Shown here piece after piece: positions 9,363 through 20,103 of a stretch of 24,070 nucleotides of DNA. Within the stretch, counting starts at the first letter, position 1; each line of letters begins with the position of its first letter. Under the pieces are notes generated by a model. That model worked only from the letters and a program-made list of their open reading frames with translations, was not told the DNA's origin and did not search any database. The position numbers and the translations under genes are program-made. The stretch lies in assembly GCA_001970855.1 (NCBI GenBank), contig LSSN01001850.1, forward strand, positions 1 through 24,070, written 5' to 3'. This DNA comes from Smittium culicis (lineage: Eukaryota; Kickxellomycota; Harpellomycetes; Harpellales; Legeriomycetaceae).

Positions 9363-11314
9363 CCTATTATATACTATTTATTCAATATTATAGGTCATTC
9401 AGAATTGGCTTCAGAATAATTTTTACATTTGTATAATTCACCATTTTTGTTTGCTAAAATAGATTCTACTACGTTTTTCAACACAAAATTACCGACTTAT
9501 TTATTCAGAATTTCGTAGAATCGACGTTATAGAGCAATATTGAGGATAGTTATGATGTAGCAACCGAATTGAAGTATCTTAGTTGCTGGTAGATTTCAAC
9601 TAACTAAGAATTTGCAAATTTAAATCTAAAAAATTATCTTTAGAAAAAGAAAAAAATAGAAATACTGAAATTTTTTAAAAAAGTTCTATAGATATTGTAA
9701 CTACTGAGATTAGTGAACTTGAAAGATAAGGATTAATATGTTTATTTATATAATAAAATATAAAGTAATATGGGAATATGGGAATAAAAATAGACTAGGC
9801 ACGAGAAATGTTGTCGAACAGCATAGTCTATAATAGGAAAGAATCATTATGTCTTAATTTAGATAATTATAAGGCTATAATATGAATGAATGGTATGAGT
9901 GTAGTGGTCAATAGCTTGATATTGATAATACTTATGTAATTATGTATTAAATATAGCGGAAAATCATGGTAAAATAGTAGTATATGACAGATATTGATAA
10001 ATACTATGGTTTTAATCAAATTTGAAATAGGGTTTTCATGATCCCTGATTAATGATTTTAGTTATTTTAGACCGCTTTTTTATAATTATTTACTGCTGCA
10101 GGTCGCTCTTATCTTAACAAGTTTCAGAACAATTACATGATTTCCAAGGAAAAAATGTTATTTCAGTGAAGCCACCTTATAACATTTAACTAAACTCAAT
10201 TGCCAAAAAAACGTATATTCGATACCAATGTTACTAAAAATTTTATAGAAATAAATTAGCACTTTCACATCATATGGAAAATTCTGTAGTTTAATCTATT
10301 TCGTACATATTAATTAGTATTAGTATCATTGTTATTCTGAAGTCATTTTTTATAGCTTTAAATGAATATAATTTTAAAATATAAACGAGATTAATTATAG
10401 CATCAACAGCTATATTTATTTAAAACAAAATTTAAATTTAATAAAAAGGACTTACACGATGTGATAAATCTTAATATAATTTGCTGTTAAAATTATAAAT
10501 AAATTAAAAAAAAGTGAAATACATATTGTAAACTCGATTTACTAAAATATCAACTTTTTTTTCAAATTAAAATTTTGATTAAACCTGTAAAAAAAAAAGT
10601 AATGCGATTTAACTAATGTTTTTTGATAGATGTATCCATTTCCGTATATGCTTAACATCTCTATCCATCGTAGATTTTGATTCAGCTTTGATTATTTGTT
10701 GCTCAGGTTCATTTTTCTGTTAAAAAATTTTTTTTCTCTAATCAAAAGTTGTATTTTTACTCTCTTACCCTCCAATTTGGGCATTATACTTTTTATTTGT
10801 AATTATTGAGTACTTTTTGATATAAATCTTAAAATTTTCAAAGCTCATCAGTTTAATGTTAGAATTTAACCAGGGCTTTATCTTAGGCCTAAAATTATTT
10901 ATTTCAAAAAAATACACTGATATTAAATATATAAAATTAAATTATGCGCAGGGCATATACTAAGAACATAATTTTATAGCGTGTTAAATATATTAATACC
11001 TCTATTATTTCTAATTAGTATTAGTAAAAAAATCTAATATATGCTTGAAAATAAAGATAATCCTAAATTCAAGGTGTAAAAAAAATTATATATAAACCGA
11101 ATAAACTATATGACCTAGTATTTTTTTGTATCAAATTTTAAGAATAGTATTATTTATTAGCTTCTAGAAATCTATAAAATTCCGATACAAGCTGCATAAG
11201 TGATACTTCAACTGCGATAGAACCATCATAACAATATATTACTTGTCCAAAAATTTTCAATCCATTTATGGTGGTCGTATTTATTGATTTATCAGATAAG
11301 TATTTAGACTATTA

Positions 11315-11362
11315 CTAAATGTATAAACATTTAGCTAATCGTCTAATTAATAAATAATTAGA
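11315..11362. repeat. two adjacent hairpins
   Basis: The first has arms ctaaatgt/acatttag (11315-11322, 11327-11334) with a 4-base loop. The second has arms tctaatta/taattaga (11342-11349, 11355-11362) with a 5-base loop. They lie seven bases apart. Both are AT-rich and individually unremarkable; the side-by-side arrangement is the only notable point. Confidence 0.5.
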
Positions 11363-12934
11363 TAATTGTGAATTTATCTTGCCTGTATTGAGACCGTTTA
11401 TCTATGATAAACAATAATCATATTAGATAAAAATTAAAAAATTCTCGACGAGAAAAAAAGAATCAGAAAATAAATATGTGATCAATGTACCAACTTAGAT
11501 AAATGTGACAATTTTGTAATCATTCAAAAAATGTTGAAATCATTAAAAAATTTTTACAGTTGCAGTAATTAGATATTTTTTGTAGCTTATTTTTGAACTT
11601 GAATTTTTCCGTCATTATGAATACTATTTTTGAAAAAAACCTTGAACTTTTAGTTATTATTATTATTATTTATCTTATTATTACTATTTAGCCTCCTTAG
11701 TGGGTATCTTAAATAAAAATTAGAGTTAAAAGTACAAGTCTAATAACGAATTAAATCAAATAAATTATAAATCAAAATTTTAGATCACTTTAAAATTTAA
11801 AATCTGGCAGTTTAATTAATTCATTTTTGTGTTAAATAGAGGAACACAAATATTTATATTTATTTTTATCAATTCGTTACTCTATTTTTTTTATATCATA
11901 CTAGAAATTCAAAAAGTTATTTAGTATTATAGATACTTGTTTTTAATAATATAAACCAGAAAATAAAATGTCTATTAAAAAAAGAAGCACTATAACCGAG
12001 AACCTTCTATACATAAATACAAGCTACGTGTAAATTCAATCAGGAATTTCAATATTTTTTGCTATGGAAATAGTCGATAATAATTTGTATTTTTTTGAAA
12101 ATTAGCATGTATTTATCTGTATAACTGAATCAAAAAAAATTTTCTAATAGTGTATTCTCTTACGACTCTTTGATTATATTTATTTTTGATATATTTAAAA
12201 TGTTTATTTTTATATATACGAATCTAATTTATTTTCTTTTTGAGTAAATTTTCTTGTTATTTTAATATATCAATTTAAGATACATCTAAAATTCAGCTCA
12301 AGAGTTTCATATAATTATTAATTTTCGAAGAGAGTTATTTCAAATTAATAATAAACAATGTTTTTTCTTGCATTCTTATTAAATAATCCATTGTTATATT
12401 TAGCTAATTACTTAAAGCTAATTATTTAATTTTCTTCGCAGAGTTATTAAATTATTAATTAAAGAAAACACCTCTTTATAGATATAATAACTAAAGAATT
12501 GATTTAACGAAGTAATTATTACAAAGATTACCGATGTTCGTGAAAGTTTAGAATACGAAAACCCACTTTTTCTTTGTGAATTATGATGATTTATCAAATT
12601 TATCATTATATATTCAAACCTATTTTTTACTCACCTAATTATTCAATTATTTAATATTTTTATTCTTGTTATAAAAATAAAGTTTAAATTTTTTTATTTA
12701 TTAATTTATTTTGTCTTTATAAAGTAGTAGTGATTTATATTAATAATAATTAAGGAATAAAGCAAAAAATATAAGAGCATGAATTTTCATCCAAGAAGAG
12801 TATGTCAAACTATTAGAAACTATGAATTAAAAGATTTTTATCCCTGTGAGATTAATTAGACATAATTTAAAAGAATAAAAAAGAATAATAAAAAATATTT
12901 GAAAATTTAAAAAAAGCATTGAAGTAATTTTTTT

Positions 12935-13131
12935 TCAACCGATCCCACTCCGCCGCTCTAGCAGCTCCATATCCACTTGGTATTGGTTCAAGGAAGAACC
13001 AAAAGCAATAAAATAGATTCTTAGCTAGGTATTATTATACTTAAAAAGCAAAAACAAAATTTAATTGAACCAATTAAAAATCAAAAAATAAAAATTAAAG
13101 TTCTAGGCGGAGTTCTAGGAATATTCCGACA
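12935..13131 (-). mobile_element. LTR-like fragment, minus strand
   Basis: Read on the minus strand from 13131, the sequence opens TGTCGGAATATTCCTAGAAC, a start very like LTRs of fungal retrotransposons; the LTR at 291 also begins TGTCG and contains attccgaca. A short direct repeat gttctagg occurs at 13100 and 13113. A GC-rich island follows inward (12935-13010) and includes a hairpin, ttggttc/gaaccaa, at 12983-13002. The opposite LTR end, a primer binding site and a target duplication were not found; a TGTC at 12803 would give a 329-bp unit but its flanks do not match. The fragment is therefore a probable but unproven solo or broken LTR. Confidence 0.35.
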
Positions 13132-14815
13132 TAATCAAAACTAAAAATAAAACGAAAATAGTAAAACCTAAATCGTATTCTTATCTCGAATACAATTTTT
13201 TATTATTAAAATTATCGTTTTATATTTAAAAAAATATTAAATCAGATTAATATGCTCTATTAATATATAAAGAAATAAGAAATATAATATAAGGTATTTT
13301 ATTTTGATTATAACAAGAATTTTTTTGATCATGAATTCAATGAAATGAAATGATCTTATCAAATCTTTTAATATATTTAATTTAATTCAATTTTTTATTC
13401 AACCAACGTAATTAGAGCGCTTTATTATATAAAAATTATCAGTTACTAGACATAGTGATTAAATCAATACGTTTTTTGTTTGATTTATCATACGATTCAG
13501 AAAATCGTCTAATTACAGTTTTTAATAAAAAAAATTGTTTTTAATATCGCATTATATTTAAGATTATAATTTACGGCGAGTCACTTTTTATAAAATTTTG
13601 CTAAAAAACAATGTTCGAAATATAAAATAAAATTATCATTTGAGTAATAATAATAAAAAATCAAAGTATTTTACTACTAAAGGAGAATTAGTTTTTGATA
13701 TTCATTCCCTTATTAGTTACTTTTATCATTTTCTTTGTAGATTTAACATTAGATTATAACTGTTAACGCAATAAATAAATAAATAAATAAATAATTTAAT
13801 CCAAGATTAAATAAACAATTTAATATATACCAAGATTATAGCTTTGATTTCTATTAAACTAAAGATAACTAAAATTAAATTATTTTTGGTGCCACACATC
13901 AATTTATAAAAAATTAGATATTTATCGAGATTTCTAGAATTTATTAAAATAGTAAAATTTTAACAAAATGAATATAGATTATTATTAATAGCACATTTTA
14001 ATGATATTTTATAAATTTATCAATGATCTAAAGCATACCAATATAGATGCTAATATATAATAGTCTTTAATAAATATCACCAATTTTAATTAAAAAATTC
14101 TCAGCAAATCACAAATTAGCAAGTCTAAAAGTCATTGTAATAATAAATTCATTTTAAATTACTCATCTCAAAAATCAAATTTATATATTAATAATAAATT
14201 TATGTACATAATCACCAATTTTAAAATTAAATCTAGTATAATTGGAATAATAAACTTTTTCAAATCCCATTATAAAAAGAATACTACTTAATAATTGATT
14301 ATAATTAAAAAAACAAAAATATTAATAATTAGGAATACTAAGAAAACAGAATCAAAATATTTAAGACTATAAGAAAAATATTAAATAATCACATTTTAAT
14401 GATTAAAATAAAGAATTATAGTGTAACTTGAAAGAAAAAAAGATTTATTAAATAAAGCAATCATATTTTTAATTAATAATTGGTTAAAGTACTTTTTTCA
14501 AAATTTAAAATAAAATGGTTATATGAATAAAGGAACGTATATATATTCTCGGGGTTGAAAAGCAATGAGAAAGGGTGAATGCTACTTTTTGAGAATCATA
14601 AAACAAGTATAATTTATCGCTTTTGTTTAAAATGATACATTAATTTAAAATAATATAAGTGTAAAAAGATATAAGCTTAAAACTCATAGAAAGCTTAGTA
14701 TTTAAATTTAGAAAAAAAAATTTTTAGCTTCAGTTATTTTAATATTAAAAGTACCAAATAAATTCTTCGATAATATAACTCGTCAATGACTTCAAAATTT
14801 TAAAAATAAACTTGA
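13132..14815. other. AT-rich gene-free block
   Basis: No gene seen. It contains an (aaat)5 microsatellite at 13773-13792 and long runs of A/T-only sequence. Stops saturate all frames. Confidence 0.65.
13770..13794. repeat. (AAAT)n microsatellite
   Basis: Five perfect copies of aaat (13773-13792) with partial copies on each side. Confidence 0.85.
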
Positions 14816-14950
14816 AATAAATTAATAGTATTTTTGGACGGTTATTTGAGAAAAAAACGAAATGATATTGACTTACTCGAGCTAATTCCCATCCACTACT
14901 ACGACATCGCCGCGCTAACACAAGCAGTCATAAAATTTGTTGATGATTAA
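14816..14950 (+). pseudogene. coding-like patch, 44 codons, no start
   Basis: A frame bounded by TGA (14813-14815) and TAA (14948-14950) is open for 44 codons and lacks a Met. Its second half lies in a GC-richer stretch (14880-14930) and reads DLLELIPIHYYDIAALTQAV followed by IKFVDD, with a natural-looking residue mix. It may be a surviving exon or a piece of a transposon protein; no family is recognised. In the same island the nine bases ctacgacat (14899-14907) repeat those at the end of the LTR (639-647), so on the minus strand an LTR start of the same type (TGTCGTAG) is an alternative reading. Confidence 0.25.
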
Positions 14951-17350
14951 CATATCTTCGCAACGGAATACCATAAAAAATTAATTTTCCAAGTTATTGA
15001 TTCTAAATCTAATTTTTTTAAAAAATAAACTCTAATACTGCTGAGTTTTTTAATTGAGGTAAAACTCGTACTTTTTTTTAAATTTGTATTATATTATTGA
15101 TAGAATTCAATCACCATCTATTTGTTTATTTTATATTTTTAAGAGAACCAAATCTTTCCAACTTAGAAAATAAATAAATAAATCTATTATATTTAATGTC
15201 ACATAAAATAAATAATAATGGCGATTATTAATTTGCTTACTATTTAAATCAGATCTGCCAAAAATATGCATCTATCTTTTATATTTTGATTCATTTGCAT
15301 TATTTTTTATTCAAAAATTCACTCTACGCAACAAACTTTAAATAAAACAATCAATGTTTATTATTTTTCGTGGCAGCTATTAACTTCTTATATTTGATAT
15401 TTAAAAAATCAAAAAACTGAAATTACTCCTATAAGTACACAAAAGTTTCTGATAAAACTCTTATGTTACTATATTTTTAAAAAAATTCTGACAAATTTAC
15501 TGATGTTTTAAATTTTTAGAAAAGCCTAAAATATATCACAGACCATTATAATGTTTTGGATTAGTTTTTAGCTAATGTTTCTAATTTTTACCTCGTGATG
15601 TAATATAATAATAAACTGAGACAACAAAACCATAATATGTCGATATTTAATATGCTTATTTTATACTTATAAAAAATCATTTAAGTCATTATATATGAAT
15701 ATCTTGATAATATTTTATGAAAAAAAATGTCAACTAGATTTCAATTATGCTATTGTAATATTTTCCTTGTAAGAGTAGAATTATTGCATCAGAACAAAAA
15801 AATATGACATGTTTTAATAAAATATAACTGTCTATTTAAATAACTATAGCCTTCAAACGCTTACTAAAATTCCATAGCTGCATGAGCATAAAAACATTTA
15901 TAGTAAAATTTTTAAGCATCCAATTTTAATTGAACTTAATATGAGTTATTGGATATCAAATATTTATCGAGTATCCAAATACAAAATTAATCTAAAATGG
16001 CAATGGGTTTATTTTATATTTTTGATACTGGTAATGGGATATGGCCTTTTTTAAATAAGATTATCTCTCATAAATAACTCCGCCTTTATCCTTCTGATGT
16101 GTATGCATGCTGCTCTTACAGATGAATCATTATTATCCCTTAAAAATGACAGAGGAAACAAAAAAGTATATATTTAATACCAAAAAATATATTTCAATTT
16201 AAGAAAATATTAATGGTAAAGAATTGGAATGTTATATAATTTTTTGAAGTAATTTCACTTTCAACAGGAAAATTCCCAATTTATTAACACGGGATCAGCG
16301 CAGCTAGAAAAATTAGTCTAAAAAAATTTCTAGAAAGTGCGGAGAGAGCATTTTATCCAGTAAATGGTCTGAATTGAGAGCTAAAAAAAAAACAATGCTT
16401 GGTATTATTTAGATTGAAGCGCAGCATTGTTGCTTATTAGTCCTCAGCCCTTATGCCATACAATTAGGATATTTAGTGCATATATGCAGAATCTCATTGG
16501 ATAGCGGAATAGGTTTTTTTTATTTCACTGTTAAAAGTCAAATGTCATTAGCTTTTATAATTATCAATTCAATAATGGTGGATCATTTATGAGAGTCGCC
16601 TTGTTAAATCTTATAATTCAAGACAGAGAATGTTAAAGATGCTGGTGTTATTGCTTTATTGGAAAAATATTTATTCTTTTCGAAATATTTATTTACTAAA
16701 GTTAATTGTGAATTTTTTTAATTGTATGAAGATAAATATACAAAGATACCATCTCTAACTTCCTGTGCTTTAAGTTTTCCCTTCATTCTTAGTCAGTCAC
16801 TTTTTTTTTTTTGAGTGTATCGATTTTTAGATACAGTTTACTAGGCATACACCCCCAAACTTATCAAAACACCTATAGCTTTAAATAAGAGCTGCGAGCA
16901 CTGCATTAATGATATCATGGACAATGAAAAGTATAATAGAGCGAATTTGAAGGCTAAAATGAAAAGTAGTAATAGTGATCTATTTATCGTTACAATTAAA
17001 CAATTTAATACATTCTTGATAGGAATTAATATAAATTAGCCTAACTGATGTAAGTAATGTAAATATCTTCTTTAGGTAAAAAAGTATATAAATACTCCCT
17101 GCTATTTAATTTAGGTTGTTTTGGAAACTATATCATTTTTTCGTCATTGAAAATATTGATAGATTTTGTAATATGGTAAACTTAATCATATTTATCAAAT
17201 TCAGTATTAACCGAATTGATCATATTAGTTAATAATCATGTTATTTAAATATGAACTCATAAATTTTTAAGTTATATCAAACAACGTATCAAAAGTAGTA
17301 ATTTGATCAAGTTTATATGACCTGTAACTAAGTATAAGCCTCTGTGTAAG
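14951..17350. other. AT-rich gene-free block with inverted repeats
   Basis: No gene was seen. Two inverted repeats lie in a slightly GC-richer zone (16260-16510): ctagaaa/tttctag (16304-16310, 16327-16333) and aacaatgct/agcattgtt (16391-16399, 16423-16431, 23-base loop). A T12 run lies at 16801-16812. Confidence 0.6.
16391..16431. repeat. inverted repeat, 9-bp arms
   Basis: aacaatgct and agcattgtt are exact reverse complements flanking a 23-base loop that contains gaagcgc. Arms of mixed composition make it more notable than the all-AT hairpins, but no element boundary or promoter is visible. Confidence 0.5.
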
Positions 17351-17518
17351 TTCCTCTCCTTATCTCAGTCTCTCAGTCTCTCAGTCTCTCAGTCTCTCAG
17401 TCTCTCAGTCTCTCAGTCTCTCAGTCTCTCAGTCTCTCAGTCTCTCAGTCTCTCAGTCTCTCAGTCTCTCATTCTACAGGTCTTTTAGTCTCTCAGTTTC
17501 TTGATAACTCTGACCCTT
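17351..17518. repeat. 8-bp minisatellite, (AGTCTCTC)n
   Basis: From 17363 to 17466 there are 13 perfect tandem copies of tctcagtc, with half a copy more to 17470. Degenerate units continue in the same 8-base phase to 17518, for example an exact agtctctc at 17487 and agtttctt at 17495; two weaker units precede the array from 17351. The plus strand is purely pyrimidine-rich apart from the single AG per unit. The perfect core implies recent expansion by slippage. The plus strand of the perfect core has no stop codon in any frame, because every frame cycles through the same 24 bases. Confidence 0.95.
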
Positions 17519-17590
17519 AATATGTTAGATAAATACTCTCCCAATCTGTTAGATTCGTACTCTATCAGTTTACTAGATACTTACTCTTTT
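17519..17590. repeat. three 24-bp tandem units continuing the 8-bp array
   Basis: Units at 17519-17542, 17543-17566 and 17567-17590 share the pattern of a TT-AGAT core ending in ACTCT. Each is exactly three times the 8-bp period and starts in phase with the array to the left, and the third octet of each (actctccc, actctatc, actctttt) still resembles agtctctc. The 24-bp units thus look like a diverged higher-order form of the same satellite. Confidence 0.8.
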
Positions 17591-17713
17591 ACTCAAATCA
17601 ATGCACATTGTGTAAAAAACTCTTGTACAATCACATACACACATACACACACACAAACAAACAATCATAAGAGGAGGGCGGCAATTTCACATAACCTTGT
17701 GAGTAGAGAGTAA
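17522..17713 (+). CDS. open frame over the 24-bp repeats, 63 aa
   Basis: The first ATG is at 17522; the frame stays open to 17489 upstream, where TAG (17486-17488) closes it. The protein begins with three 8-residue repeats of the form (N/S)(M/L)LD(K/S/T)YS, given by the 24-bp units, then passes through the CA-rich stretch (THTHTQTNN) into a short basic tail, ending in TAG... read as GLU then stop (TAA) at 17711-17713. Low-complexity DNA on both sides explains most of the openness, so this is more probably a by-product of the satellite than a gene. No signal peptide, membrane segment or domain is visible. Confidence 0.12.
   Translation: MLDKYSPNLLDSYSISLLDTYSFTQINAHCVKNSCTITYTHTHTQTNNHKRRAAISHNLVSRE
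17632..17663. repeat. CA-rich microsatellite
   Basis: An imperfect (CA)n/(CATA)n/(AAAC)n stretch of 32 bases. It lies 42 bp after the last 24-bp unit, so three kinds of simple repeat cluster within 320 bp. Confidence 0.85.
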
Positions 17714-18664
17714 GGTATTGAGATAATCAGAAAGATTATAAAATTAAAAAACTTACAGAGTAGGTTCTGACATACAGATAGACCGGAAACTAAACAGACT
17801 ATTATATTGAGTGTCTATTTAATATTCTGTGGTGTACTTTATTATCTGTGTATCACTTACACTACATTATTCTATGAATAGCAACGCTCATATCTTAATA
17901 ACTATAATCTTTTATTTTTTTTTATTTATTTTAGATAGCAGAATTTTCCGATTTCCCTTCTGCGCTTTTACTCATCTACCTGAGTATCTTTCAGTATATT
18001 CCAATTCCTAGCTAATCAACTTTTAATCGTAATATAATTTTGAATTCTAATTTTTAGATAAATGTTGCGCCGTCTGTATCAAGGTCTGAAAGCTTCACTG
18101 ATGTAAACTCAAGCTACTTGGAAATTCTTCAGTTTGTATAGCTGACTAATTACTTTTTTAAATCGCAATTTATCTTGTCGCCTCGATCACATCGCGTCTT
18201 ACTGAGTTTTCTGTCTGGCTGTGAATCTTAGTATCCGTCATACAGGATAACTATGAGCATATAATTTTGACTTTGTGAATGTTAATTTTGTCTTATTTCC
18301 ATCTAACTACGATTGCCTTGTTTTAAATTAGCGCTCCATATCACATTTGTATCTCTGAATCTGTGTTTTTTTCCAATTGCCTGGTTGTCATTCTTCTGCT
18401 ATGTGTACTCGTTCGTGAAGTAAGTTTTCCCTAAATACCACTCCTTTAGTATTTTCCATAATCATTTTATTTTATATCCGTAACTTCAAAATTCCAGCTC
18501 TAGAATTATAAGTCTAATGTCTTATTGACATTCTGTTTACGCCATATTACAGCCCAAATTCTCGTATTATTGTCAACTATAAACCAGAGTGATTTAAACA
18601 CGTTCTGTTATATTATATACCAGTTAATAACTGTGCGAATGTGAACATATTCATCACCCTCAAT
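17714..18664. other. gene-free, less AT-rich block
   Basis: No gene can be supported. Base composition is clearly higher in G+C than before the minisatellite, with the line at 18181-18240 near 45%. A plus-strand frame at 17829-18011 (60 codons) is rich in Phe/Ile/Ser/Tyr and looks like chance. Short coding-like runs occur near 18150-18230 but stops interrupt them within about 20 codons. Confidence 0.5.
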
Positions 18665-18886
18665 TTATATCAATCTCTCTGCGTACACTTCTTTACTTGT
18701 TCTTGAAGGCTGTAAATCTGAATTTCTGACATGATTTCCTAACGTTTGAAAATAAAATCCCTCTCTTAAGAGAGCCAATTCTTCAATGACCCCGCATCCA
18801 CTATCCCTAGCATCAGCTGTAGATTTCTTTCTTTCATAATCTATTTTTTCGATCAAGTGGCTGTATTGCTGCTTACATGATACCTT
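18665..18886 (-). pseudogene. unrecognised Met-less open frame, 73 codons
   Basis: The minus strand is open from the base after a TAA (18887-18889) to a TAA before 18665. The peptide is hydrophilic and well mixed: it contains YERKKSTADARDSGCG, then VIEELALLREGFYFQTLGNH and ends TSKEVYAERLI. Its composition resembles a real soluble protein more than any other frame in the window apart from the integrase. There is no ATG; a TTG at 18856 is the only near-start. It could be an internal exon or a relic. I do not recognise a family, and a run of this length is within chance expectation. Confidence 0.22.
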
Positions 18887-19762
18887 TTACCATATTTTAA
18901 TGCCTCTCTACCTTCCTTCCTGCTATATTATTCATACTACTTTTATATGAATTTCATGCTAGATTAACGACTAGCAGGGCTCACCAAAGTAAAGTTTTAC
19001 TTTGGATTTTCCTATTCTCAATACCTAAAAGAATAATTACTAGCGTGTTAACCGATAAATTGTAAGCACAGTTTAATAATTTATTAGCACCATTCTTTAA
19101 ATATTATCCACCTATTTATTATATATAACTAGAATCATTATTAGAGTAGAGACTATGTATCTGGAGAAACCAATATTTACCACTAAAATGTGCATTTATT
19201 GTAGCTAGATGATCTATGAACTGGTGTTAGCATAAAATTCAACTTAATCCAGGCACAATTTACTAATCTAAGCAAAGCATATATTTTAGGTCTATAATCA
19301 CCTAACTTATCTCATTGGGGATACTTTATTATTAGGATTAATATCTGTCTATCGGTCTGGTTAAGGTAATAAAAGTGAATTTTCACTAAAAATGCGCTAT
19401 ATATTGAAGTTTCCAAACGATTTCTCAAAAGTTAGCTAAGTCATGTGCAGCACAACTCTAGTATACCGTTAAATTTATCTAAATATGCTCTTTGATTTTA
19501 ATTTTAATTAATTTTTTGCTGGTTAGAGATAGGGATAGATATATCATATTTTCGATGTAAATTATGTATTTTTGAGCTCACAGCATTCAATAATGCTTTT
19601 TCGTATATTAGTCTGATTAAAATTGAACATAAACAGAGATAATGCCGTACCTTATCTCAGTTAAGTAAGAAAAAATTTGATTAGATTTGATGCAGATCAA
19701 ACTCCCTGCAATTTATGATCAAGGTTTAGTTTATGATCTATCAGAAACTGTATATAAAATAG
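18887..19762. other. gene-free block with a TIR-like terminus
   Basis: No gene was seen. The only structure is the CAGGGCTCA motif and palindrome at 18975-19005, listed separately. Stops are frequent in all frames. Confidence 0.5.
18975..19005. mobile_element. possible DNA-transposon terminus with 10-bp palindrome
   Basis: CAGGGCTCA (18975-18983) is followed at once by ccaaagtaaa (18984-18993), GT, and the exact reverse complement tttactttgg (18996-19005). Termini starting CAGGG are characteristic of hAT-superfamily transposons, and small non-autonomous elements often have palindromic ends. The heptamer GGGCTCA is shared with the TIR candidate at 2979. No matching opposite end (TGAGCCCTG) was found within the window on a visual search, and no 8-bp duplication could be assigned. 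The palindrome is certain; the transposon reading is speculative. Confidence 0.35.
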
Positions 19763-20038
19763 AGTCAACTGAATAACAATTTTATAGGTACATCAAATTT
19801 TTTATTTTTGTTCTTCACACTAACAATATCTAAATATGCTTTTATAATTTTCAATTATATTCTCGCCAGAATCGGTAATTCAAAGCGCTTTTTTCTACCA
19901 CTATATGGACTTATCACTCCTAATTCGACGAACCTTATTATAATTGCATTATGTATTATTTTCTATTTACACAATAACACTATTCGTATAAATGAGTGCA
20001 ACGACCTCGACTGGATCGACATAACTGATATTTTATGA
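19763..20038 (+). other. open frame without ATG, 91 codons, hydrophobic
   Basis: This is the longest stop-free frame in the window, running from just after TAG (19760-19762) to TGA-adjacent TAT GA at 20036-20038. It has no ATG; TTG at 19808 is the only near-start. The middle is hydrophobic (YAFIIFNYILARIGNSKRFF, later NLIIIALCIIFYL) and could form one or two membrane spans, and the end is acidic (INECNDLDWIDITDIL). A TATAG just before 19787 could be a 3' splice site, which would make this an exon, but no 5' partner was identified. The Phe/Ile richness is also what chance translation of AT-rich DNA gives. Confidence 0.15.
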
Positions 20039-20103
20039 AGACAATCGGCGCTCTAGTGCTCGATAAAATGTTTTGTAATAAAATTTTCACATAATTTGAT
20101 AGC

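Larger units (their letters stand above)
9054..12934. other. AT-rich gene-free block with microsatellites and hairpins
   Basis: No credible gene was seen. Small features are: (tcaat)4 at 9343-9362; an 8-bp duplication gggaatat around 9771-9784; and (tta)5 at 11654-11668. The minus-strand frame at 12418-12606 (62 codons, Ile/Leu/Asn/Ser-rich) has the composition expected of a chance frame and I do not call it. Confidence 0.6.

Noticed and set aside
12418..12606. 62-codon minus-strand open frame
   Set aside because: Composition is Ile/Leu/Asn/Ser/Lys-rich as expected from chance translation of AT-rich DNA; there is no motif and no supporting context.
12971..12995. Primer binding site or tRNA remnant at ttggtattggttcaagg
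   Set aside because: The word TGG followed by GGTTCAA resembles part of a tRNA, but the acceptor and T-arm spacing does not fit and no cloverleaf can be drawn.
12803..13131. Complete 329-bp solo LTR from TGTC (12803) to GACA (13131)
   Set aside because: Only four bases match as a terminal inverted repeat and the flanking five bases (gagta and taatc) are not a target duplication.
647..17350. Mitochondrial or plastid DNA
   Set aside because: The composition would fit, but no organelle gene, rRNA or tRNA appears in 24 kb and a nuclear-type LTR retrotransposon lies at the edge.
17363..17470. Minisatellite as a CRISPR array
   Set aside because: Units of 8 bp are contiguous with no spacers; it is a simple tandem repeat.
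17829..18011. 60-codon plus-strand open frame
   Set aside because: Phe/Ile/Ser/Tyr-rich, with no motif and no good start context; about ten frames of this length are expected by chance in the window.
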